From: Erythrophleum ivorense
Lineage: Eukaryota; Streptophyta; Magnoliopsida; Fabales; Fabaceae
DNA length: 64,000 nucleotides
Assembly (NCBI GenBank): GCA_026724425.1
Contig: JAIUCV010000007.1
Location: forward strand, 27,504,462-27,568,461
Direction: 5' to 3'
In this document: positions 11,012 to 23,391 of the stretch, piece by piece
How positions within the stretch are numbered: the first letter of the stretch is position 1
Layout: each line of letters begins with the position of its first letter
The notes under the pieces: generated by a model
The model's database searches: none
Told to the model about the DNA's origin: nothing
The model's input: only the letters and a program-made list of their open reading frames with translations
Translations under genes and position numbers: made by a program

Positions 11012-13052
11012 TATGCCTTTCCTCTTGTGTGTCTCTAAGTTGTATAGTCTGATTTATTTATCTCAAATAAATTATGTTGATGTACTCCTATTAGTCTAGA
11101 AATAATTCAAGAAGAGAGGCAAATTGGATTTTAAAGTTATTTTTACTTTTCAAAAAATTCTAATTCCTTTTAGAAAAGTCATGTCATGCCTCACATAGAG
11201 ACATGACCGGTGTAAGGTATGTGATAATCTCACATTCATAAGTTTGACTAACATATACCATCTTATTCTCTTATTATACTAATTAAACCTTGTGAAAGTT
11301 AAACATATGTTAACACTTTAATACAATGGTAACTTTCAAATAAATTTGCCTTTTTAGTTATATTAAATTTCATTTACATATGTAGATATCATAGCAATAC
11401 TTCATTTGTAATGAGTTTGGATAAAATTTGACAAAGTATCTTCTATAATATAGGACATCCCAAATTATCTACAACAACCAAATATAACCAACATGGCAAG
11501 GATTCAGCGTATAGTCTGTGGAGCAACTCTAAACTTTAAACATATGTACAAAGGACAATAACTTGTATTATCTAAAGAACTAACTATTTGCTCATCACTA
11601 GCTATATCCTGAACTAGACAGGAAAACATTTAGACATAGCTTTATTATTTGCAATGATATATAATAAAAAAAGTTACGGTAATCATTGAGTAGAGAATAA
11701 AGCATAATAACAAAAAAGAAAAGTGGGCACAAAACATTTTTCTAATAAAAGTAAGTTTTGTAGGGATTTTATATAATAGAAGTTTAAAAAAAATGTTAAG
11801 GAGGACTTTAGTTTAGACAAGAGTAATATTTCAATAATAATATAAGGTGCTCATTAAAAATATTGTTGTGAAATTTATTAGTATTGCTGTAATAAAAAAA
11901 GAGTAAAAATATATGAAGTGTGATTATAGCAAATTAATTAATTTGTTAAGAAGATTTGCATAAATATATTAAATTTAGTCAAGAAATAAATTTAAGACAT
12001 ATAAAGAAAATTTCTTATTAGAGTTAAATCATCTATGAGAAGAAACAATTATTATGTATATATACACACCAAATTACATACACATACATAATCCCACATA
12101 AGTTACATTTTTGGTTTAAAAACAATTGAGTAAAGTTAAATATGATTGATTAACCCATTTTGAAATTAAGCATTAGGAAATAATTAAATATCGTCACAAA
12201 AATAATTGCATAAATCATTTCTATTGAAAGATTTGTGTAGAAATCTAATTTTCGAAATACTAATATAGGCAAATAGCTCATAGGAGTAAATAATTATATA
12301 TTATGTATCAATCACTATAAACAAGAATGATAAGTGAAAATCAGAGACAAGACTATTACCATTGTCTGTCCCTATTTACTACTATTTTTATTTATCACCA
12401 TCCTTACAGCTCTTGAACATTAAAGAGCATTTAGACCAATACCCTTCAAATACTTAACTATAAATCCATGTGGAGATATCCTAGGTACAACAAAGGGCTA
12501 ACATAACTATTGTTAGCACCTAGCATTTAGCACAATTCTACCACATAATAATTAAAAATATAGCTCACTCTCATAAATCTTTTAGATAATTAGTTCATAT
12601 CATAATTATGCATATAATAATGTAGCATTCCATAACAATAGATCATTTAAGCAATTCTCCCATAATCATATTGAGATAAACATTTCAATGTTCCCATATC
12701 TTTTTTTTTTTGAAACAACGCTTTGGATAACATACCATTTCATATTCAACTGAATAATACAATCATATTTATCATAATATAATCTGAAATATTTAATGCT
12801 TAAAATATTCATATATAAGAAGATACTACCTAAAAATTTTGTCTCAAAATCATACAAAAACAAACAAAAAATTGAAAAAGTAAAAATTGGAGGAAGGTTA
12901 GAAAAACATATACTTTATTATTTATTTACAATGATTGTCAAACAATAATGATCTTTCCAACACCAATCCATCATCAAATCCCTCTAATAGGAATAGGTGA
13001 ATTCTCACTTAACACACAGTTACAACAATCCTTTTTAATTTCAAAGACTAAA
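11012..13052 (-). other. Gene-free stretch with a degenerate long-LTR-like segment
   Basis: No convincing gene is present. From about 11180 the sequence TGTCATGCCTC and, at about 11453, GGACATCCCAAATTATC resemble TGTCACACCCC and GGACATTCCAAATTTC in the long LTR at 61791 and 62021, in the same order and at similar spacing. This suggests an old minus-oriented LTR of that family. Its far end was not located. Confidence 0.35.
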
Positions 13053-13855
13053 TGATGCAAGACCCACTAGGAACATGCCCTAGAGAACCTTCAACAATTC
13101 GAAACTATGCCCGGGACCGGCTAGAAACAAGAATGTTGGTAAAAGGAAAGATCCTAAAAGAACTTGTCTCTTAGAACCCTAGCCTCAAGACGCCACAAAG
13201 GAAGACTAATCCTTTGATAAGTCACGTGAACTCTCAGAGAACACAAAGAAGCAAAAGCTTCACAAAGTATTGAATAATACTCAAATTCATTTATTCATTC
13301 ATCATCCAAGATAGAGTACAATAGGGAGCCTTTTATAGGCACAGTTTCTAAAAGACTTAAAATCTTACTAAAACTAAAACTCTTAAAATCTAATTAGAAA
13401 TATTTTAAACAATACCTAAAATCAAGGAACAAGATTAGGATATTAATTTTAACTTAATCTCCTAGATAAATTCCTTGACTAAATCCAAAAATAATAAAAT
13501 AATAATAAAAACGAAATTCAAAAAGAGTTTTAGTCAAAACTAGAGTCCTAGTCAAAACTAATTAATACTAATGGGCTGAACATCTTGTATTTGTAATACT
13601 ATTCATGTCCTCTAGCTTCAATGGGCTCTTTAAGCATCAACTTGGGCTTGAATAAGCATGATTAAGGCTCTATTTGCTTCTTCAATGCATGCACTAACAT
13701 TATGGGCTTCTAATTCAGCAAATTGAAGCCCAATTGCTCTTTGTAAACGCTTAACTCTTCCTCTTGTCATTGGGCCATCTATCATCAATTCTTTTTCCAC
13801 ACGAGCATCCTTCCTCATATGAGTCTGGTTCATATTACTTGGTGTTATTGCATCA
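13053..13855 (-). repeat. 3' LTR of gypsy-2
   Basis: It is bounded by TGATGCAAGACC on the left and ATTGCATCA on the right, next to the polypurine tract. A minus-strand TATA box (TATAAAA) is at 13331-13337. About 75 codons of the pol frame extend into it, stopping at 13630. Confidence 0.8.
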
Positions 13856-16598
13856 TTCCCCCCCTCTTGAAAAGGATTCATCCTCGAATCTGCAATATCA
13901 AAGGAAGAGAGATCAGTTACATTAAAAGTAGCACTAATATTTCCATAAGAACTAGGCAAGTCAATTTTATAAGCATTATCATTAATCCTTTCAAGAACTT
14001 GAAAGGGACCATCTCCTCTAAGTTAGAATTTTGACTTCCTTTACTCCGGGAAACTTTCTTTTCGCAAGTGAACCCACACCCAATTGCCAGGTTCAAATAC
14101 CACAAACCTTCTACCCTTGTTAACTTTGTTGGCACTTTGCTCATTCTTTCTTTCAATATTGGCTTTCACCTTCTCATGCAAATCCTGTACAAACTTTGCC
14201 TTCCTAGCACCATCAAGGTTAGTAAACTCATGTGAAGGTAAAGGAAGCAAATCTAACGGGGTTAGAGGATTAAATCCATAAACAATTTCAAAAGGAGAGA
14301 ATTTTGTTACAGAATGTACAGCACGATTATAAGCAAATTTGACATGAGGCAAACACTTCTCCCAATTCTTAAGATTCTTTTGAATGATAGCTTTTAATAA
14401 AGTAGAGAGGGTTCTATTAACAACCTCAGTTTGCCCGTCAGTTTGGGGATGCGCTGTAGTAGAAAATAAAAGCTTAGTGCCAAGTTTATTCCACAATGTT
14501 TTCTAGAAATAACTCAAGAATTTCACATCTCTATCACTAACAATAATTTTTGGCACACCATGTAACCTAACAATCTCCTTGAAAAATAATTCTGCCACAT
14601 ACATAGCATCATTAGTTTTGGAACAAGCAATAAAATGAGCCATTTTACTAAACCTATCCACAACAACAAAGACACTATCTTTCCCAGTGGGAGATTTAGG
14701 CAAACCCAAAATAAAGTCCATAGAAATATCAGTCCATGGGTGAGAGGGAACTGGTAAAGGAGAATACAAGCCATGTGATTGAATTCTAGACTTAGCATGC
14801 TTACAAGTAATACATCTAGAACAAATAGCAACCACATCTTTTCTCATGCCAGGCCAATAAAAATGCTCATTCAAAAGAGCCAAAGTCTTTTCTACACCAA
14901 AATGGCCCATCAATCCCCCACCATGAGTTTCCTTAACAAGAAGCTCACGAATGGAACACATAGGAATGCATAACTTGTTCTTTTTGAAAAGGAATCCATC
15001 AAACCTATAATAGTCATTAACACCATGCAATTCACAAGATTTCCAAATATCAGTGAAATCAAAATCAGATTCATACATGCCTTTTAACATCTCAAAACCT
15101 ATCAATCTAGCATGCATGGAAGTAATCAAAGTGTAACGCCTAGACAATGCATCAGCTACAACATTTTCCTTTCCCTGCTTATGCTTAATCACATAAGGAA
15201 AGGTTTCAATAAATTCAAGCCAACTTGCATGCCTTTTGTTCAATTTACCCTGAGATTTAAGAAACTTAAGACTTTGATGATCAGAATAGATAATAAATTC
15301 TTTAGGCCACAAATAATGTTGCCAAGTTTCTAAAGTTCGTTTCAAGGCATACAACTCTTTATCATATGTAGAATAATTTAAAGCAGGACCACTCAATTTC
15401 TCACTGAAATATGCAATAGGTTTAGAATCCTGCATCAACACACCACCTATGCCTATACCAGAAGCGTCACACTCAATTTCAAAAACTTTAGTAAAATCAG
15501 GCAACACAAGTACGGGGGCATTAGTTAGTTTTTCCTTTAGTATGTTAAAAGCACGCTCTTGTGCTTCACCCCACTTGAATATCATATTCTTTCTTACCAA
15601 ATCATTTAAAGGGGCAGCAAGAGTAGAGAAGTCCTTCACGAATCGCCTATAGAAGCTTGCCAATCCATGGAAACTTCTTACTTCACTCGCATTCTTTGGA
15701 GTTGGCCACTCTCGGATTGCTTTGACCTTTTCCTCGTCCACTTGTATGCCACGAGCTCCTACAACAAATCCAAGAAAAACCACAGAATCCAAACAAAAAG
15801 AGCACTTCTCTAAATTGGCAAAAAGTTTATTCTCCCTAAGCACAACAAACACATCATGCAAATGACTCACATGTTCTTCTACACTATTAGAGTATATCAA
15901 AATATCATCAAAGTAAACCACAACAAATCTTCCAATGAAAGGTCTAAAGACATGGTTCATTAAACTCATGAAAGTGCTAGGTGCGTTAGTCAAACCAAAT
16001 GGCATAACTAACCATTCATATAATCCAAACTTGGTCTTAAAAGCAGTCTTCCATTCATCACCTTCTTTCATTCTAATTAACCACTTCTAAGATCAACTTT
16101 AGAGAAAACACATGTACCATGCAACTCATCAAGCATATCATCTAACCTAGGGATAGGATAACGATATTTTGCCGTTATTTTGTTGATGGCACGACAATCT
16201 ACACACATTCGCCATTTGCCATCCTTTTTGGGTACAAGAATAACCGGGACAGCACACGGACTCAGACTTTCACGAACAAGGCCTTTCTTCATGAGCTCTT
16301 CCACTTGATGTTGTATTTCCTTAGTCTTGTCTGGATTTGCTCAATAAGCAGGTCTATTGGGAATAGATGCCCCTGGGATAAAGTCTATTCGATGCTCAAT
16401 GCCTCTTAGCGAGGGCAATCCATCAGGTATTTCCTTTGGGAACAAGTCATAGAATTCCTGTAATAAAGATGTAACACTAGCAAGCAAAGAGTGATCAAGA
16501 TCATCGATAGTAAGATAAACATCTTTATAAAGTAATAAGAAGGCATTTTCACAAATAAGAGCTCTCTTGATCTCACTTTTACCCGAAAATAAACTCAC
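13630..16598 (-). pseudogene. gypsy-2 Pol: RT, RNase H, integrase and tail, nearly intact
   Basis: From 16598 the frame carries LPSLRGIEHRIDF, then VPKKDGKWRMCVDCRAIN. A short deletion near 16072-16077 removes the residues after VDLRSG and shifts the frame. From 16071 a 522-codon frame holds the RT catalytic FVVVYFDDILIYS, RNase H (ECDASGIGIGGVL, YSDHQSLKFL, VVADALSRR), the integrase zinc region (HFGVEKTLALLNEHFYWPG, CITCKHAKS) and core residues in MDFILGLPKS and SDRDVKF. A TAG at 14503-14505 replaces an expected Trp. The frame continues with HPQTDGQTEVVNRTL (catalytic Glu present), another stop at 14041-14043, then a tail (SATFNVTDLSSF) ending inside the LTR. Few lesions break an otherwise good protein. 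Confidence 0.88.
13856..13868 (-). promoter_or_regulatory. Polypurine tract of gypsy-2
   Basis: The minus strand reads CAAGAGGGGGGGAA directly before the LTR start TGATGCAATAAC. It is translated as part of the pol tail (QEGGNDA). Confidence 0.8.
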
Positions 16599-16740
16599 TT
16601 TCTTTTCCTCATGTTTTTCTCTAATTTTCTTTTCCTTTCTACTCAGCTCTCCTTTCTCCTACTTCTTCTCACTTTTCTCACAACTCTCTAGCTCTTTCTT
16701 TTCCTAGTCTAATATTTGTCCTAGTTTGATCCATCACTTA

Positions 16741-17293
16741 ATTTAAATCGTCTACTTCTAGTGCTATCCTTACTTAAATTAGTTACTTATTTTATTAATT
16801 CTTACTTCTACTAACCTCCTCATTCTTATACTTAATGCCTAATTTTGTTCATATCATAGTATTGGTCTCGATTTAATACATAGCTAATTTTAGTTAATCT
16901 ACCTAGTTTAATTCTAAGTTTGTTCACAAAATTTCAATTATCAAGGGTAGGAAAAAATAAGGGTCAAACTAAACTATCATTTATAAACTCATCCACGAGG
17001 ATAACTTGCATTAAAAAGAATTTAACAACTACCACTACTCTGCCAAAACCAAAGCCACAACTTAGGAAAAAAGGTGCCAAGGAATGAGCTGCTGCAAGTA
17101 TGACATATCCTCAATTGTACCATAAAGGTTTAACTAAAAATTGGGTTCCTACAGTTCACAAAACACAAAAAGAATTACAGAATAGAACAACAGAGGAGGA
17201 AGAAGGTGCACTCAGTTTCCTACTCACTCACAGTTTGAATGAATGGATGAAGAACCATGGCTGATGTAGCACTCCAGCACATCCATGGAATAT
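16741..17293. other. Gene-free stretch between gypsy-2 and copia-1
   Basis: No gene was recognised. It contains GA-rich and CT-rich patches near 17190-17220 that would suit a transposon leader or LTR on the minus strand, but no termini were found. Confidence 0.4.
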
Positions 17294-18053
17294 GTTAGAA
17301 TAGGTGTGTCAAAAGTATGTCAAAAGCCTAAGTCCCACATTGCTTAGAACAAAAAGAAACTTAGTGTATATATACTAAGATGTGATATTGGGCAAGTAAA
17401 TGGGCTAAGAAGATGAGTGAGCTCGCACACACAACAACAGGCCAACGCAAGGGTAACGCAATTGAAAATCTCTGATTTCCTCTCCTAAGCATGAATTAAA
17501 CGCGATACTAGGCATTTTTTATTACAACTATGTTGTATTTTACAAAAATATTTTATAAATAGGCTTACTAAAAAAAATCTTATTTTCAGCAGTTTTGAAA
17601 TTGGGACCATTAATTTATTAATTTTTTGAACATTGAAAATTTAAATTTACCCATTTTATTTTTTCATTGATCGGCTTTAATCTCAACATTCAAAAATGGC
17701 CACCACTTTTAATCCCAACGTTCAAAACGAAATTTTATTAAACCGTGATTAAGCCGTCATTAATTATTTTTTAATTGCCCAACATTTCTTATTTTCGTCT
17801 TCGGCCTATAAAAGGCAGTGCGTGGTGCAGTTCATAGCATACTGAGCTCTCAGACATCTTCGGAGCTCTCTCCTCTCCTCTCCCTTCGCTCTTCTAAGTT
17901 CTTCAATTTTTGCTGTTCTGTTCCCTTATTATAGGAAGGGTCCGTTTAATCCTGGAGAGTTGCCGACTTGTGACAAAATAACTCTTAAGGACAGTGTCCT
18001 CAGACACGACTTTGATCAATTTATACTAACAGTTTTGTTTGTTGCAGCCTACA
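17294..18053 (+). repeat. 5' LTR of copia-1
   Basis: It starts TGTTAGAATAGGTG and ends GCCTACA. A TATA box TATAAAAG at 17807-17814 is followed by a CTCTC-rich leader. It carries an 11-base duplication (near 17307-17328) absent from the 3' LTR. Confidence 0.85.
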
Positions 18054-18068
18054 ATCTTAAGAGTTATT

Positions 18069-19073
18069 ATGGAGCCACACCAAGTTAGTTTTGGTGATCA
18101 TGTTAACATTGCTACTGCAAGTTCTGGTGGAGGGAGTGTTACTACTACTCTAACCTTCATTCTGAATTTAGTACCTGTTGTAACGTTGCCCAAGTCATTC
18201 CCAGATATATCTAAGATTGAGATGTTTGATGGGGAGAACTTTAAAAGGTGGCAAGAGTAGATCTTCTTTATCCTAGACATGCATGGAGTTGCAATGCCGC
18301 TGACCCAGTTTAAACCTGTCCCTGATGCTGACCAAAACTAAAGAACTGCTTAGGAATATGCCAATAAGATTTGTAGACATACAATTATTAGTACTTTATC
18401 TAACAATCTGTTCGATGCGTACTGTGTCTACAAGGAGGTCAACAAAATCTGGGAGTCACTAATCATGAAGTACACTGTTGAGGATGTTGGAAAATAGAAA
18501 TTCATAATTAGAAATTACTACCGATGGGAGATGTTCGGGGATAAAGACATCAAGCTGCAAATTAATGAATACCACAAGTTGCTAGAAGAACTCCGAGCTA
18601 AAAAGATTAACCTTCTAGATGAATTTCTAGTTGGGATCCTGATTGAGAAACTGCCGGATTCATAGAAAGACTACAAACAACAACTCAAACACAAGTAGAA
18701 GCAACTGTCACTATCAAATCTCATCACTCATATCATCATTGAAGACACTAACCAGAAAGAGGTTTAAGCTGCAAAAGGAAAGGAAATAGCCTTAAAGACA
18801 AATTTGGTGGAAACAAAGTCGCACAACAAGAGGTATGATTCTCATAAAAGTCATGGTTACAATCCCAAGATTTCTAACCCCAAATTCAAAAAGAAGGGCA
18901 ATTGCTTTGTTTGTGGCAAGCTAGGGCACCATGCTGCACAATGTAGAAAGAGAGTGAGAAATAATAATCCTCCTAAACCAAATGTAAATTTGGTTCAAGG
19001 AGATGAGAATAATGATGATGTCATTGTGGCAGTTATTTCTCAAGCTCTCGTTGTCTCCGATATGAGGAAATAG
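18069..19073 (+). pseudogene. copia-1 Gag with zinc knuckle, broken
   Basis: The likely start is ATG at 18069 (MEPHQVSFGDHVN), just after the LTR. The frame stops at 18258-18260 within KRWQE and has several more stops up to about 18770. The C-terminal part (from 18804) is open and has the knuckle CFVCGKLGHHAAQCRKR at 18903-18953, a complete CX2CX4HX4C set. A TAG at 19071-19073 comes right before the protease motif, where relatives have Trp. Confidence 0.8.
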
Positions 19074-20153
19074 GTGGTAGACTCTGGGGCTACCAAGCAC
19101 ATATGTGCAAATAAGGAAATATTTACCTCCTATGATCCTATCAAGGAAGGAGAATACCGCATTTATCTTACTGATTTCTGAACTGCAAAAGTTCTTGAAA
19201 AAGGAAAAGTGGCTCTTAAACTCATGTCTGGAAAGACCTTAGCTCTCAATGATGTTCTGCATGTGCCCGATGTTAGAGTAAACTTAATTTCTGTAGCTCT
19301 TTTGGGAAAGGTTGAGGTTAAAGTGTCATTCGAATTTGACACGATTATAATGACAAAAAATAATATTTTTGTGGGAAAGGGATATTGTAACCAGGGACTA
19401 TTTGTACTGAATATTGTTGAAATGAATGAAAATACATCCTCTTCTGCTTACTTGCCTGTTTATATGATTGATTCATTTGATGTGTGGCATGCTAGATTAG
19501 GACATGTTAGTAAGTCTTATATTAAGAAAATGCAACAACTTGGTTTAATTTCTGGAATTAAAAATGATTGTTTCAACAAATGTAAAGTATGTGACGAAGG
19601 TAAGATAACTAAAAAATCACACTTTTCTACACAAAGAGAAACTAAATTGCTTTCTTTAATACACACTGATTTAGGTGATTTAAAACAAACAATGACTAGA
19701 GGTGGTAAAAAATATTATATTACTTTTATTGATGATTTTTCTATGTATACAAAAGTATATTTATTGAGAAATAAAGATGAAGCGTTTGAAAATTTTCTTT
19801 TATATAAAGCAGAGGTAGAAAATTAACTAAATAAAAGGATTAAAACAGTAAGGTCAGATAGAAGAGGAGAATATGTTTTGTTAAATGATTTTTGTGAAAA
19901 AGAAGGAATTATCCATAAAGTAACTCCTTCATATTCACCTGAGTCTAATGGCGTAGCAGAAAGGAAAAATAGAACTTTAAAAGAAATGATGAATGCTATA
20001 CTTGTAAGTTCTTCTGCACCAAATAATTTATGGGGTGAAGCGTTGTTGTTTGCCTGTTTTTTGCAAAATAGAATACCCTATAAGAAAACAAATAAGACAC
20101 CTTATGAACTATGGAAAGGCTATGTACCTAACCTAAAATATTTAAAAGTGTGA
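19074..20153 (+). pseudogene. copia-1 protease and integrase, broken
   Basis: The protease active site VVDSGATKH is at about 19074-19100 with the catalytic Asp kept. The GAG-pre-integrase stretch DVWHARLGHVSKSYIKKM begins near 19473. The integrase core shows TDLGDLKQ and FIDDFSMYTK, then a TAA at 19824-19826, then VRSDRRGEY (related elements have Gly after the Arg-Ser-Asp-Arg) and SPESNGVAERKNRTL with the catalytic Glu. A stop near 20151 separates it from the next piece. Confidence 0.85.
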
Positions 20154-22020
20154 GGGTGTCTTGCTAAAGTAATGTTACCTGATCCTAAGAAAAGAAAATT
20201 TGGGTCTAAAACTTCTGATTGCATGTTTATTGGGTATGTTGAACATAGTGCAGCTTATAGATTTTTTATTTTGAAAAGTGATGTTTTAGATCATAACACT
20301 ATTATAGAAACTAAAGATGTAGAATTTTTTGAACATATCTTTCCTTTGAAAATTGAACATAATCCTAGAAATTTGGAAATGTCTACTTATTCTCCTGAAC
20401 TAAAAACAAATGAAGATTTGGCTGAAAATTTAAGAAGAAGTAAGAGGCAAAGGAAAGAATCTTCTTTTGGAGATTATTTTTATACTTATATGGTACAAGA
20501 TAATCCTTTAAATTTTTATAAAGCTATTTCTTCTTCGGATGCTCATCTTTGGAAAGAAGCTATGAATGCTGAAATTGATTCTCTTAGTCAAAATAAAACT
20601 TGGGTTTTAATAGACTTGCCTCCAGAAGCTAAGCCCAATGGTTGTAAATGGTTTTTTAGGAAGAAACTTAATCCTGATAGATCCATTGATAAATATAAAG
20701 CTAGGTTAGTAGCTAAATGTTTTACTCAAAAGCAAAATATTGATTATTTTGATACGTTTTCTTCGATTACAAGAATTTCTTCTATAAGAATTTGAATTGC
20801 TTTAGCTTCAATACATAAGCTTTATATTCATCAAATGAATGTTAAAACTGCTTTCTTAAATGGTGTTTTAGAAGAAGAAATTTATATGGTACAACCTGAA
20901 AGATGTGTCGCTCCTGGACAAGAAAATAAAGTATGTAAACTTATTAAATCTTTATATGAATTAAAACAAGCACCTAAACAATAGCATGAAAAATTAGATC
21001 AGATTTTGACAAGTGATGGCTTTGCTACTGTTGAAGTAAAAAGATGTGTTTATACAAAACTTGTACATAATGATTGTGTGATTATTTACCTATATGTGGA
21101 TGACATGCTTATTTTTTGGTACTAGCATGAATGTTGTAATTAAAACTAAAAGTTTTCTTGCATTTAAATTTTGATATGAAAGATATGGGTAAAGCAAGAG
21201 TAATTTTGGGTATTAAAATCATAAGGAGTGAAAATGGCATCTTACTTTCTCAAGAACATTATGTGGAGAAAATTCTTAAAAAGTTTAGACATTTTGATGA
21301 TTCTCCTTTAAGCACTCCTTAAGATTCTAGCATACAATTATCAAAACATAAAGGTAATTTAGTAGCTCAATCTAAATATGCATAGATTATTAGAAGTTTG
21401 TTGCATCTGATAAATTTTACCAGGCCTGATATAGCATATGCTGTATGTAGATTAAGTAGATATACCCACTGTCTAGGCAATGAGCATTGGATGGCTCTAG
21501 TTAGATTAATGAGATATTTGAGAGGTACCATGAACTATGGTATGTTTTATAATAAATTTCCCGTTGTACTAGAATGATATAGTGATGCTAACTGGATCTT
21601 AGATTTAGATGAGATTAAATCCACTAATGGCTATGTATTCACTCTTGGTGGTGGTGCAGTATCCTGGAGATCAGCTAAACAAAATATTATTACAAAATCC
21701 TCAAGGGATTTAGAGTTTATTGCTATGGAACTGGTTGGTACTGAAGCTGAGTGGTTGAAAAATTTCTTAGCAAATATTCTATTAAGAGAAAAACGAACAC
21801 CATCAACGTCTTTGCATTGCGATAACCAATCGGCAATAGTTACAGCCAAAAATTAGACCTTTAATGACAAAAGCAGACATATTCGGTTGAGACATAATAT
21901 TATAAGATAACTGCTAAAAGATAGAGTCATCTCAATCAAATTTGTAAGGTTAAAAGTAAATCTGGTAGATCCATTGACTAAACCCCTGGGGAAGAAACAA
22001 ATTGATAACACATCGAGGGG
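20154..22020 (+). pseudogene. copia-1 reverse transcriptase and RNase H, broken
   Basis: The frame 20172-20795 covers the integrase C-terminal region and the start of RT (WKEAMNAEIDSLSQNKTW, YKARLVAKCFTQKQNIDYF). Beyond a TGA at 20793-20795 the homology goes on with MNVKTAFLNGVLEEEIYM and the catalytic YLYVDDMLI near 21090, followed by a stop or frameshift. RNase H motifs (HCDNQSAI at about 21820, RHIRLRHN) close the region. At least six stops interrupt it. Confidence 0.82.
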
Positions 22021-22603
22021 AATAGGACTTAAACCAATATGAAATTAACAACAATGGTAACCCAACTTCTGTGATTGGAGATCCCACGAAAGAGGTTCAT
22101 ATGGGTAAGAACAAATCATATGTTAATTCTGCTAGCACTAAAATTATTGTCCCTTCCTATAGTTTAGGAAAGTGCTAGAATGCATTATTGGAGAGGCTGA
22201 GCAAAGCTCTTAATGATTTCATATTCCTTATGGATGGTGTATTCATTGCAGATACACTTAATGAAATCACCTAGATGAATGTGAAGTGGGGCCGCTTCTA
22301 TGAGACCATGGTAAAGTCTCTAGAGCATTCATTGAACACCAGGCACGCACACGGCCGTTTAAAGCCTAAAACCGTCATTAACAGCAGAAACTATGAAGGT
22401 ATACTCTGGCTAATAAAACCTCTAGTACATAACAAAGATTTATTGGTTCATAGAAATGTACGTTTCACTAACATTTCTATGTACTAAGTGTTATTGGTCT
22501 AGGTCTGTGTTATTGGTCTAGGTCTGGTTCATAGTCCAAAAGACACCAGATTCGAAATGGTTATACTCATGCGTGTAACTCAGATGATAATGTCCTTTTG
22601 ACA

Positions 22604-22614
22604 CATGTGGGGGA
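22604..22614 (+). promoter_or_regulatory. Polypurine tract of copia-1
   Basis: ATGTGGGGGA lies immediately before the 3' LTR start, the usual position and form for copia elements. Confidence 0.75.
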
Positions 22615-22615
22615 T

Positions 22616-23391
22616 TGTTGGAGTAGGTGTGTCAAAAGCCTAAGTCCCACATTGCCTAGAACAAAGAGAAACTTAGTGTATATATACTAAGATGTGATAT
22701 TAGGCAAGTAAATGGGCCAAGAAGAGGAGTGGGCTCGCGCGCGCACAACAACAGGCCAACGCAGGGGTAACGCAGTTGAAAATCTCTGATTCCCCCCCTG
22801 CGCACGAATTAAACGTGGTACTGGGCATTTTTTGTTGCAACTATTTTTGTATTTTATAAAAATATTTTATAAATAGGCTTATTAGAAAAACCTTGTTTTT
22901 AGCAATTTTGAAATTAGGACCATGAATTTATTAATTTTCTGAACGTTGAAAATTTAAATTTACCCGCTTTAATTTTTCATTAACAGACTTTAATCTCAAC
23001 GTTCAGAAATGACCGCCAGTGTTAAGCCTAACATTTAAAACGAATTTTCATTAAACTGTGATTAAGCCATCATTAATTATTTTTTAATTGCCCAACATTT
23101 CTTGTTTCCTTCTTCAGCCTATAAAAGGCAATGCGTGGTGCAGTTCATAGCATACTAAGCTCTTGGACATCTTTGGAGCTCTCTCCTCTCCTCTCCTCTC
23201 CTCTCCTCTCCTCTCCTCTCCCTTCGCTCGTCTGAGTTCTTCAGTTTTTGCTATTATGTTCCCCTGTTATAGGAAGGGTCCGTTTAATCTTGGGGAGTTG
23301 TCAACTTGTGGCAGAATAACTCTTAAAGACAATGTTCTCGAGCACGACTCGGATTAATTTATACTAACAGTTTTATTTGTTGCAGCTTACA
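22616..23391 (+). repeat. 3' LTR of copia-1
   Basis: It starts TGTTGGAGTAGGTG after the purine tract ATGTGGGGGA and ends GCTTACA. The TATA box TATAAAAG is at 23120-23127. Its CTCTC run (about 23181-23222) is longer than in the 5' LTR, a sign of slippage after insertion. Confidence 0.85.
23181..23222. repeat. CTCTC satellite in the copia-1 3' LTR
   Basis: About eight perfect CTCTC units. The Leu-Ser-Ser-Pro frame over it is an artefact. Confidence 0.9.

Larger units (their letters stand above)
13053..16740 (-). mobile_element. Ty3/gypsy element gypsy-2, 5'-truncated
   Basis: On the minus strand, part of the protease-RT linker, RT, RNase H and integrase are followed by a polypurine tract (13856-13868) and a 3' LTR (13053-13855). 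No Gag, primer binding site or second LTR is found to the right, and recognisable homology fades near 16740. The proteins are clearly related to gypsy-1 but better preserved. The LTR has matched ends TGATGCA...TGCATCA. Confidence 0.9.
17294..23391 (+). mobile_element. Ty1/copia retrotransposon copia-1, complete but inactivated
   Basis: Order on the plus strand: LTR (17294-18053), Gag with zinc knuckle, protease, integrase, RT, RNase H, a 3' non-coding stretch, polypurine tract (22604-22614) and LTR (22616-23391). Integrase before RT defines Ty1/copia. Flanks are GAATA on the left and GAACG on the right, not a clean duplication, so the ends or the flanks have changed. Numerous in-frame stops (for example near 18258, 19071, 19824 and 20793) and frameshifts disable it. 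A 20-base direct repeat (GTGTTATTGGTCTAGGTCTG) lies near 22488-22527. Confidence 0.92.

Noticed and set aside
13819..15652. Plus-strand open frames across gypsy-2
   Set aside because: They are antisense shadows of the pol frame, which has clear RT and integrase motifs on the minus strand.
1..16740. Centromeric location inferred from CRM-like pol tails
   Set aside because: The lineage is uncertain and no centromeric satellite is visible. An NLR cluster nearby argues against it.
23163..23357. LSSPLL repeat peptide
   Set aside because: It is a translation of the CTCTC repeat in an LTR.
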